A DNA stretch of 64,000 bases, taken from Macrothele yani (lineage: Eukaryota; Arthropoda; Arachnida; Araneae; Macrothelidae). This document shows positions 54,101 through 64,000 of this stretch, one piece after another; the stretch's first letter is position 1, and every line of letters starts with the position of its first letter. Both the position numbers and the translations under genes were made by a program. The stretch spans positions 8,696,984 to 8,760,983 of the forward strand of contig CM077034.1 in the NCBI GenBank assembly GCA_039090855.1, in the 5' to 3' direction. The notes beneath the pieces were generated by a model. It saw only the letters and a list, made by a program, of their open reading frames with translations. It was not told where the DNA came from and did no database searches.

Positions 54101-57100
54101 AGACACCTGCCTAAATCAGGGAAGTCTGGTAATTTTAGGGGTAGTCATGAACTTTCAGAAGTGAGAGAGCAACCTAAATCAGAAGTTTAGTGTTCTTAGA
54201 GGGTTTTATAAACTCTCTGAAGTTAGACACCTGCCTAAATCAGGGAAGTCTGGTAATTTTAGGGGTAGTCATGAACTTTCAGAAGTGAGAGAGCAACCTA
54301 AATCAGAAGTTTAGTGTTCTTAGAGGGTTTTATAAACTCTCTGAAGTTAGACACCTGCCTAAATCAGGGAAGTCTGGTAATTTTAGGGGTAGTCATGAAC
54401 TTTCAGAAGTGAGAGAGCAACCTAAATCAGAAATTTAGTGTTCTTAAGAAGGTTTTATAAACTCTCTGAAGTTAAACACCTGCCTAAATCAGTGAAGACT
54501 GGTAATTTTAGGGGTAGTCACGAACTTTCAGAAGTGAGAGAGCAACCTAAATCAGAAATTTAGTGTTCTTAGAGGGTTTTATAAACTCTCTGAAGTTAGA
54601 CACCTGCCTAAATCAGGGAAGTCTGGTAATTTTAGGGGTAGTCATGAACTTTCAGAATTGAGAGAGCAACCTAAATTAGAAGTTTAGTGTTCTTAGAGGG
54701 TTTTATAAACTCTCTGAAGTTAGACACCTGCCTAAATCAGGGAAGTCTGGTAATTTTAGGGGTAGTCATGAACTTTCAGAAGTGAGAGAGCAACCTAAAT
54801 CAGAAGTTTAGTGTTCTTAGAGGGTTTTATAAACTCTCTGAAGTTAGACACCTGCCTAAATCAGGGAAGTCTGGTAATTTTAGGGGTAGTCATGAACTTT
54901 AAGAATTGAGAGAGAAACCTAAATTAGAAGTTTAGTGTTCTTAGAGGGTTTTATAAACTCTCTGAAGTTAGACACCTGCCTAAATCAGGGAAGTCTGGTA
55001 ATTTTAGGGGTAGTCATGAACTTTCAGAAGTGAGAGAGCAACCTAAATCAGAAGTTTAGTGTTCTTAGAGGGTTTTATAAACTCTCTGAAGTTAGACACC
55101 TGCCTAAATCAGGGAAGTCTGGTAATTTTAGGGGTAGTCATGAACTTTCAGAATTGAGAGAGCAACCTAAATTAGAAGTTTAGTGTTCTTAGAGGGTTTT
55201 ATAAACTCTCTGAAGTTAGACACCTGCCTAAATCAGGGAAGTCTGGTAATTTTAGGGGGTCATGAACTTTCAGAAGTGAGAGAGCAACCTAAATCAGAAA
55301 TTTAGTGTTCTTAAGAAGGTTTTATAAACTCTCTGAAGTTAAACACCTGCCTAAATCAGTGAAGACTGGTAATTTTAGGGGTAGTCACGAACTTTCAGAA
55401 GTGAGAGAGCAACCTAAATCAGAAGTTTAGTGTTCTTAAGAGGGTTTTATAAACTCTCTGAAGTTAGACACCTGCCTAAATCAGTGAAGTCTGGTAATTT
55501 TAGGGGTAGTCGTGAACTTTCAGAAGTGAGACAGCAACCTAAATCAGAAATTTAGTGTTCTTAGAGGGTTTTATAAACTCTCGGAAGTTAGACACCTGCC
55601 TAAATCAGTGAAGTCTGGTAATTTTAGGGGTAGTCATGAACTTTCAGAAGTGAGAGAGCAACCTAAATCAGAAATTTAGTGTTCTTAGAGGGTTTTATAA
55701 ACTCTCGGAAGTTAGACACCTGCCTAAATCAGGGAAGTCTGGTAATTTTAGGGGTAGTCATGAACTTTCAGAATTGAGAGAGCAACCTAAATTAGAAGTT
55801 TAGTGTTCTTAGAGGGTTTTATAAACTCTCTGAAGTTAGACACCTGCCTAAATCAGGGAAGTCTGGTAATTTTAGGGGTAGTCATGAACTTTCAGAAGTG
55901 AGAGAGCAACCTAAATCAGAAGTTTAGTGTTCTTAGAGGGTTTTATAAACTCTCTGAAGTTAGACACCTGCCTAAATCAGGGAAGTCTGGTAATTTTAGG
56001 GGTAGTCATGAACTTTAAGAATTGAGAGAGAAACCTAAATTAGAAGTTTAGTGTTCTTAGAGGGTTTTATAAACTCTCTGAAGTTAGACACCTGCCTAAA
56101 TCAGGGAAGTCTGGTAATTTTAGGGGTAGTCATGAACTTTCAGAAGTGAGAGAGCAACCTAAATCAGAAGTTTAGTGTTCTTAGAGGGTTTTATAAACTC
56201 TCTGAAGTTAGACACCTGCCTAAATCAGGGAAGTCTGGTAATTTTAGGGGTAGTCATGAACTTTCAGAATTAAGAGAGCAACCTAAATTAGAAGTTTAGT
56301 GTTCTTAGAGGGTTTTATAAACTCTCTGAAGTTAGACACCTGCCTAAATCAGGGAAGTCTGGTAATTTTAGGGGTAGTCATGAACTTTCAGAAGTGAGAG
56401 AGCAACCTAAATCAGAAGTTTAGTGTTCTTAGAGGGTTTTATAAACTCTCTGAAGTTAGACACCTGCCTAAATCAGGGAAGTCTGGTAATTTTAGGGGTA
56501 GTCATGAACTTTCAGAAGTGAGAGAGCAACCTAAATCAGAAATTTAGTGTTCTTAGAGGGTTTTATAAACTCTCTGAAGTTAAACACCTGCCTAAATCAG
56601 TGAAGTCTGGTAATTTTAGGGGTAGTCATGAACTTTCAGAAGTGAGAGAGCAACCTAAATCAGAAGTTTAGTGTTCTTAGAGGGTTTTATAAACTCTCTG
56701 AAGTTAGACACCTGCCTAAATCAGGGAAGTCTGGTAATTTTAGGGGTAGTCATGAACTTTCAGAAGTGAGAGAGCAACCTAAATCAGAAGTTTAGTGTTC
56801 TTACAGGGGTTTTATAAACTCTTTGAAGTTAGACACCTGCCTAAATCAGGGAAGTCTGGTAATTTTAGGGGTAGTCATTAACTTTCAGAAGTGAGAAAGC
56901 AACCTAAATTACAAGTTTAGTGTTCTTAGAGGGTTTTATAAACTCTCTGAAGTTAGACACCTGCCTAAATCAGTGAAGTCTGGTAATTTTAGGGGTAGTC
57001 ATGAACTTTCAGAATTGAGAGAGCAACCTAAATTAGAAGTTTAATGTTCTTACAGGGTTTTATAAACTCTCTGAAGTTAGACACCTGCCTAAATCAGGGA

Positions 57101-60100
57101 AGTCTGGTAAATTTTAGGGGGAGTCATTAACTTTCAGAAGTGAGAAAGCAACCTAAATTACAAGTTTAGTGTTCTTAAAGGGTTTTATAAACTCTCTGAA
57201 GTTAGACACCTGCCTAAATCAGGGAAGTCTGGTAAATTTTAGGGGAGGTCATTAACTTTCAGAAGTGAGAAAGCAACCTAAATTACAAGTTTAGTGTTCT
57301 TAGAGGGTTTTATATACTCTCTGAAGTTAGACACCTGCCTAAATCAGTGAAGTCTGGTAACTTTAGGGGTAGTCATGAACTTTCAGAAGTGAGAGAGCAA
57401 CCTAAATCAGAAATTTAGTGTTCTTAAGAGGGTTTTATAAACTCTCTGAAGTTAGACACCTGCCTAAATCAGGAAAGTCTGGTAATTTTAGGGGGTCATG
57501 AACTTTCAGAAGTGAGAGAGCAACCTAAATCAGAAATTTAGTGTTCTTAAGAGGGTTTTATAAACTTTCTGAAGTTAGACACCTGCCTAAATCAGTGAAG
57601 ACTGGTAATTTTAGGGGTAGTCACGAACTTTCAGAAGTGAGAGAGCAACCTAAATCAGAAGTTTAGTGTTCTTAAGAGGGTTTTATAAACTCTCTGAAGT
57701 TAGACACCTGCCTAAATCAGTGAAGTCTGGTAATTTTAGGGGTAGTCATGAACTTTCAGAAGTGAGAGAGCAACCTAAATCAGAAGTTTAGTGTTCTTAC
57801 AGGGGTTTTATAAACTCTTTGAAGTTAGACACCTGCCTAAATCAGGGAAGTCTGGTAATTTTAGGGGTAGTCATTAACTTTCAGAAGTGAGAAAGCAACC
57901 TAAATTACAAGTTTAGTGTTCTTAGAGGGTTTTATAAACTCTCTGAAGTTAGACACCTGCCTAAATCAGTGAAGTCTGGTAATTTTAGGGGTAGTCATGA
58001 ACTTTCAGAAGTGAGAGAGCAACCTAAATCAGAAATTTAGTGTTCTTAAGAGGGTTTTATAAACTCTCTGAAGTTAGACACCTGCCTAAATCAGTGAAGA
58101 CTGGTAATTTTAGGGGTAGTCACGAACTTTCAGAAGTGAGAGAGCAACCTAAATTACAAAGTTTAGTGTTCTTAAAGGGTTTTATAAACTCTCTGAAGTT
58201 AGACACCTGCCTAAATCAGGGAAGTCTGGTAAATTGTAGGGGAGTCATTAACTTTCAGAAGTGAGAAAGCAACCTAAATTACAAGTTTAGTGTTCTTAGA
58301 GGGTTTTATATACTCTCTGAAGTTAGACACCTGCCTAAATCAGGAAAGTCTGGTAATTTTAGGGGTAGTCGTGAACTTTCAGAATTGAGAGAGCAACCTA
58401 AATCAGAAGTTTAGTGTTCTTAAGAGGGTTTTATAAACTCTCTGAAGTTAAACACCTGCCTAAATCAGTGAAGACTGGTAATTTTAGGGGTAGTCACGAA
58501 CTTTCAGAAGTGAGAGAGCAACCTAAATTAGAAGTTTAGTGTTTTTAAGAGGGTTTTATAAACTCTCTGAAGTTAGACACCTGCCTAAATCAGTGAAGTC
58601 TGGTAATTTTAGGGGTAGTCGTGAACTTTCAGAAGTGAGACAGCAACCTAAATCAGAAATTTAGTGTTCTTAGAGGGTTTTATAAACTCTCGGAAGTTAG
58701 ACACCTGCCTAAATCAGTGAAGTCTGGTAATTTAAGGGGTAGTCATGAACTTTCAGAAGTGAGAGAGCAACCTAAATCAGAAATTTAGTGTTCTTAGAGG
58801 GTTTTATAAACTCTCTGAAGTTAGACACCTGCCTAAATCAGGGAAGTCTGGTAATTTTAGGGGTAGTCATGAACTTTCAGAATTGAGAGAGCAACCTAAA
58901 TTAGAAGTTTAGTGTTCTTAGAGGGTTTTATAAACTCTCTGAAGTTAGACACCTGCCTAAATCAGGGAAGTCTGGTAATTTTAGGGGTAGTCATGAACTT
59001 TCAGAATTGAGAGAGCAACCTAAATTAGAAGTTTAGTGTTCTTAGAGGGTTTTATAAACTCTCTGAAGTTAGACACCTGCCTAAATCAGGGAAGTCTGGT
59101 AATTTTAGGGGTAGTCATGAACTTTCAGAAGTGAGAGAGCAACCTAAATCAGAAGTTTAGTGTTCTTAGAGGGTTTTATAAACTCTCTGAAGTTAGACAC
59201 CTGCCTAAATCAGGGAAGTCTGGTAATTTTAGGGGTAGTCATGATCTTTCAGAAGTGAGAGAACAACCTAAATCAGAAGTTTAGTGTTCTTAGAGGGTTT
59301 TATAAACTCTCTGAAGTTAGACACCTGCCTAAATCAGGGAAGTCTGGTAATTTTAGGGGTAGTCATGAACTTTCAGAAGTGAGAGAGCAACCTAAATCAG
59401 AAGTTTAGTGTTCTTAGAGGGTTTTATAAACTCTTTGAAGTTAGACACCTGCCTAAATCAGGGAAGTCTGGTAATTTTAGGGGTAGTCATGAACTTTCAG
59501 AAGTGAGAGAGCAACCTAAATCAGAAGTTTAGTGTTCTTAGAGGGTTTTATAAACTCTCTGAAGTTAGACACCTGCCTAAATCAGGGAAGTCTGGTAATT
59601 TTAGGGGTAGTCATGAACTTTCAGAAGTGAGAGAGCAACCTAAATCAGAAGTTTAGTGTTCTTAGAGGGTTTTATAAACTCTTTGAAGTTAGACACCTGC
59701 CTAAATCAGGGAAGTCTGGTAATTTTAGGGGTAGTCATGAACTTTCAGAAGTGAGAGAGCAACCTAAATCAGAAGTTTAGTGTTCTTAGAGGGTTTTATA
59801 AACTCTCTGAAGTTAGACACCTGCCTAAATCAGGGAAGTCTGGTAATTTTAGGGGTAGTCATGAACTTTCAGAATTGAGAGAGCAACCTAAATTAGAAGT
59901 TTAGTGTTCTTAGAGGGTTTTATAAACTCTCTGAAGTTAGACACCTGCCTAAATCAGGGAAGTCTGGTAATTTTAGGGGTAGTCATGAACTTTCAGAAGT
60001 GAGAGAGCAACCTAAATCAGAAGTTTAGTGTTCTTAGAGGGTTTTATAAACTCTCTGAAGTTAGACACCTGCCTAAATCAGGGAAGTCTGGTAATTTTAG

Positions 60101-60883
60101 GGGTAGTCATGAACTTTCAGAATTGAGAGAGCAACCTAAATTAGAAGTTTAGTGTTCTTAGAGGGTTTTATAAACTCTCTGAAGTTAGACACCTGCCTAA
60201 ATCAGGGAAGTCTGGTAATTTTAGGGGTAGTCATGAACTTTCAGAAGTGAGAGAGCAACCTAAATCAGAAGTTTAGTGTTCTTAGAGGGTTTTATAAACT
60301 CTCTGAAGTTAGACACCTGCCTAAATCAGGGAAGTCTGGTAATTTTAGGGGTAGTCATGAACTTTCAGAAGTGAGAGAGCAACCTAAATCAGAAATTTAG
60401 TGTTCTTAGAGGGTTTTATAAACTCTCTGAAGTTAGACACCTGCCTAAATCAGGGAAGTCTGGTAATTTTAGGGGTAGTCATGAATTTTCAGAAGTGAGA
60501 GAGCAACCTAAATCAGAAGTTTAGTGTTCTTACAGGGGTTTTATAAACTCTTTGAAGTTAGACACCTGCCTAAATCAGGGAAGTCTGGTAATTTTAGGGG
60601 TAGTCATGAACTTTCAGAAGTGAGAGAGCAACCTAAATCAGAAGTTTAGTATTCTTAGAGGGTTTTATAAACTCTCTGAAGTTAGACACCTGCCTAAATC
60701 AGGGAAGTCTGGTAATTTTAGGGGTAGTCATGAACTTTCAGAAGTGAGAGAGCAACCTAAATCAGAAGTTTAGTGTTCTTAGAGGGTTTTATAAACTCTT
60801 TGAAGTTAGACACCTGCCTAAATCAGGGAAGTCTGGTAATTTTAGGGGTAGTCATGAACTTTCAGAAGTGAGAGAGCAACCTT
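48128..60883. repeat. 124-bp satellite, ~100 copies
   Basis: A continuous array with period 124 (a 125-base variant has TTAAGAGGG for TTAGAGGG). Example: GGGTTTTATA at 59171 and 59295. Each monomer has two related halves, one with GACACCTGCCTAAATCAGGG and one with GAGAGCAACCTAAATCAGAA. Variants include GGAAGTTAG for TGAAGTTAG, AAACACC for AGACACC and GGGGGTCATG for GGGGTAGTCATG. The left half is more heterogeneous and the right end (59-60.9 kb) very uniform. The single open frame at 58040-58264 is a chance reading. Confidence 0.97.
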
Positions 60884-63847
60884 GTAAATTCTTTAAGTAA
60901 TTTGTCTTCAGAAGTGAGAGAGCACACTTGTAAATTCTTTAAGTAATTTGTCTTTATAAAATTACCTGCTTTTCATTAATAACAACTAACTGTGCACATT
61001 ATTTTCTGTACCAAAATTCCATGAACTTTTGTGAATACTACCCACACGGAATTTGTAAATACATTCCCATAGAAACAGGTCATATGTAAGAAAAAATCTG
61101 TCAGTTGAATAGTTTCAGTTTTTCTACAACACAATGCAGCTAAGCTTAATGATGGAATGGCTCTGTTTAAAGAGACATGTTTCAAGAGAACCAACAGAGA
61201 AAGGACTTTGATCCATCATCTTTTCATTAATAACAACTAACTGTGCACATTATTTTCTATACCAAAGTTCTGTGAACTTTTGTGAATACTACCCACACGG
61301 AATTTGTAAATACATCCCCAGAGAAACAGGTTATATGTAAGAAAAAATTTGTCAGTTGAATAGTTTCAGTTTTTCTACAACACAATGCAGCTAAGCTTAA
61401 TGATGGAATGGCTCCGTTCAAAGAAACATGTTTCAAGAGAACCAACAGAGAAAGGACTTTGATCCATCATCTTTTCATTAATAACAACTAACTGTGCACA
61501 TTATTTTCTATACCAAAGTTCTGTGAACTTTTGTGAATACTACCCACACGGAATTTGTAAATACATCCCCAGAGAAACAGGTTATATGTAAGAAAAAATC
61601 TGTCAGTTGAATAGTTTCAGTTTTTCTATAACACAATGCAGCTAAGCTTAATGATGGAATGGCTCTGTTCAAAGAAACATGTTTCAAGAGAACCAACAGA
61701 GAAGGGACTTTAATCCATCATTTGGTTGGTTCTTTTGTGAAGTGTTTCTTCAAGCAGGAGCTATTGTGCCTAATTGTTCCATGTTATAACAACTGCCTGC
61801 AGAAATTGAACAAAAGCTTAATAACTGGCAGTTTTAAAAATTCAATTTTGTAAATACAATCCCATAGAAACAGGTCATATGTAAGAAAAAATCTGTCAGT
61901 TGAATAGTTTCAGTTTCTCTATAACACAATGCAGCTAAGCTTAATGATGGAATGGCTCTGTTCAAAGAAACATGTTTCAAGAGAATCAACAGACAAAGGA
62001 CTTTGATCCATCATCTTTTCATTAATAACAACTAACTGTGCACATTATTTTCTGTACCAAAGTTCCGTGAACTTTTGTGAATACTACCCATACGGAATTT
62101 GTAAATACATTCCCATAGAATCAGGTCATATGTAAGAAGAAATCTGTCAGTTGAATAGTTTCAGTTTTTCTATAACACAATGCAGCTAAGCTTAATGATG
62201 GAATGGCTCTGTTCAAAGAAACATGTTTCAAGAGAACCAACAGACAAAGAACTTTGATCCATCATTTGGTTGGTTCTCTTGTGAAGTGTTTCTTCAAGCA
62301 GGAGCCATTGTGCCTAATTGTTCCATGTTATAACAACTGCCTGCAGAAATTGAACAAAAGCTTAATAACTGGCAATTTTAAAAATTCAATTTTGTAAATA
62401 CATTCCCATAGAAACAGGTCATATGTAAGAAAAAATCTGTCAGTTGAATAGTTTCAGTTTTTCTATAACACAATGCAGCTAAGCTTAATGATGGAATGGC
62501 TCTGTTCAAAGAAACATGTTTCAAGAGAACCAACAGACAAAACACTTTGATCCATCATTTGGTTGGTTCTCTTGTGAAGTGTTTCTTCAAGCAGGAGCCA
62601 TTGTGCCTAATTGTTCCATGTTATAACAACTGCCTGCAGAAATTGAACAAAAGCTTAATAACTGGCAATTTTAAAAATTCAATTTTGTAAATACATTCCC
62701 ATAGAAACAGGTCATATGTAAGAAAAAATCTGTCAGTTGAATAGTTTCAGTTTTTCTATAACACAATGCAGCTAAGCTTAATGATGGAATGGCTCTGTTC
62801 AAAGAAACATGTTTCAAGAGAACCAACAGACAAAGAACTTTGATCCATCATTTGGTTGGTTCTCTTGTGAAGTGTTTCTTCAAGCAGGAGCCATTGTGCC
62901 TAATTGTTCCATGTTATAACAACTGCCTGCAGAAATTGAACAAAAGCTTAATAACTGGCAATTTTAAAAATTCAATTTTGTAAATACATTCCCATAGAAA
63001 CAGGTCATATGTAAGAAAAAATCTGTCAGTTGAATAGTTTCAGTTTTTCTATAACACAATGCAGCTAAGCTTAATGATGGAATGGCTCTGTTCAAAGAAA
63101 CATGTTTCAAGAGAACCAACAGACAAAACACTTTGATCCATCATTTGGTTGGTTCTCTTGTGAAGTGTTTCTTCAAGCAGGAGCCATTGTGCCTAATTGT
63201 TCCATGTTATAACAACTGCCTGCAGAAATTGAACAAAAGCTTAATAACTGGCAATTTTAAAAATTCAATTTTGTAAATACATTCCCATAGAAACAGGTCA
63301 TATGTAAGAAAAAATCTGTCAGTTGAATAGTTTCAGTTTTTCTATAACACAATGCAGCTAAGCTTAATGATGGAATGGCTCTGTTCAAAGAAACATGTTT
63401 CAAGAGAACCAACAGAGAAAGGACTTTGATCCATCATTTGGTTGGTTCTTTTGTGAAGTGTTTCTTCAAGCAGGAGCCATTGTGCCTAATTGTCCCATGG
63501 TATAACAACTGCCTGCAAAAATTGAACTAAAGCTTAATAACTGGCAATTTTAAAAATTCAATTTTGCATTTTTATTTAGAGAAAAAAAGGAAATACTTAA
63601 TATAACTGAAAGTAAAATCTACCAAATTCTAGGCAGGCAGTAATTGCAAGCAAAAGTTTGAAATCTTGAAAAAGAAAAGTTTTTTTTTGCAAAATAAAGT
63701 ATCCATTTACTTTTACAAAAAAAAAAAAAAAAGAAAAGAAAAAAAAAAGGGTAATTTTCCCTGAGTTTTCCCTGATTTTTGGAACCATTTTTAAATTCCC
63801 TGAGAATTCCAGGTTTTCCCTGTTTTCCAGGTTGAGTGGGAACCCTG
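60884..63847. mobile_element. TIR element with 251- and 293-bp subrepeats, left end replaced by satellite
   Basis: The right end GTTGAGTGGGAACCCTG finishes at 63847, as in the copy ending at 42656. Truncated 251-base units (near 61006, 61257, 61508) lack the GGTTGGTTCTCTTGTGAAG part. Full 293-base units recur at 62203, 62496, 62789 and 63082. A common 3' region follows (GGCAGGCAGTAATTGCAAGC). The expected left terminus (CAGGGTTCCC and about 150 bases) is missing where the satellite ends. Confidence 0.82.
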
Positions 63848-64000
63848 TCATGGGTGAAAAGACAGCCTCCGGAATTTTTCCAAAATGGATTCTACCAATG
63901 GGTTTAAAGATGGTGGAAACGTATACAAAGTGATGGACAATACTGTGAAAAGGGAGATATTATTAGCAATATGTCCAAGTATTTTGCCACCAAATTTCAC
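63848..64000 (+). other. Open frame of unknown identity running off the window
   Basis: From 63883 a frame reads MDSTNGFKDGGNVYKVMDN and stays open to the end (about 39 residues). No family recognised; it may be chance. Confidence 0.2.

Noticed and set aside
48128..60883. Regular repeats resembling a giant CRISPR-like array
   Set aside because: The units are contiguous 124-base tandem copies with no unique spacers, and the context is eukaryotic.
62203..63276. Four 64-residue frames starting MALFKETCFKR at 293-base spacing
   Set aside because: They are the same subrepeat read four times. The period is not a multiple of 3, so frames cannot fuse, and no domain is recognisable.

Overview
This is metazoan nuclear DNA, most likely arthropod and possibly chelicerate. 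The evidence is a spliced eukaryotic gene, a dense set of invertebrate-type transposons (Tc1/mariner, hAT-like, foldback, Penelope-like, RTE-like), tRNA-derived SINEs and kilobases of satellite. The taxon is inference; nothing in the sequence names a species. There is no sign of prokaryotic, plasmid or phage organisation.

Host gene: two short exons on the minus strand (32128-32215 and 7075-7164) encode contiguous parts of the MutS-homologue ATPase domain and match MSH6. They join in phase and have proper splice sites. The intron between them is about 25 kb and is almost entirely nested mobile and tandem DNA. No other msh6 exon was found, so the rest of the gene lies outside the window or was missed.

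Layout: 1-2360 decayed RTE-like retrotransposon. 2361-6645 six-unit array of hairpin-forming repeats. 6646-7218 low-repeat intron and an msh6 exon. 7219-10295 Tc1/mariner element whose left end is amplified about 18 times. 10298-10500 Tc1-like left end. 10503-12774 mauritiana-like mariner with a 44-bp minisatellite grown inside its transposase gene. 12867-18669 hAT-like transposon holding a MITE and three SINE arrays. 18805-20800 Penelope-like element (PLE). 21085-22397 50-bp minisatellite. 22941-24640 PLE inverted duplex. 24655-32055 minus-strand LINE cut by a foldback transposon (25202-29963, itself holding a PLE piece and a Tc1 element) and by a hAT-like nonautonomous element (30289-31805). 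32128-32215 msh6 exon. 32654-38472 SINE multimers, a mariner relic and a 3.4-kb DNA transposon. 38680-39863 another PLE inverted duplex. 39864-42656 large palindrome. 43475-46540 diverged repeat with CTCF-like motifs, split by a mariner that itself carries an LTR-like insert. 46900-48120 PLE, mariner and Tc1 remnants. 48128-60883 about 12.8 kb of 124-bp satellite. 60884-63847 repeat element with 293-bp and 251-bp subunits.

No intact transposase or reverse transcriptase survives, so everything except the msh6 exons looks like transposon debris. The recurring theme is tandem amplification of transposon parts: SINE bodies, a mariner terminus, a hAT-like terminus and transposase coding sequence. 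A second theme is PLE tails found repeatedly as inverted pairs.
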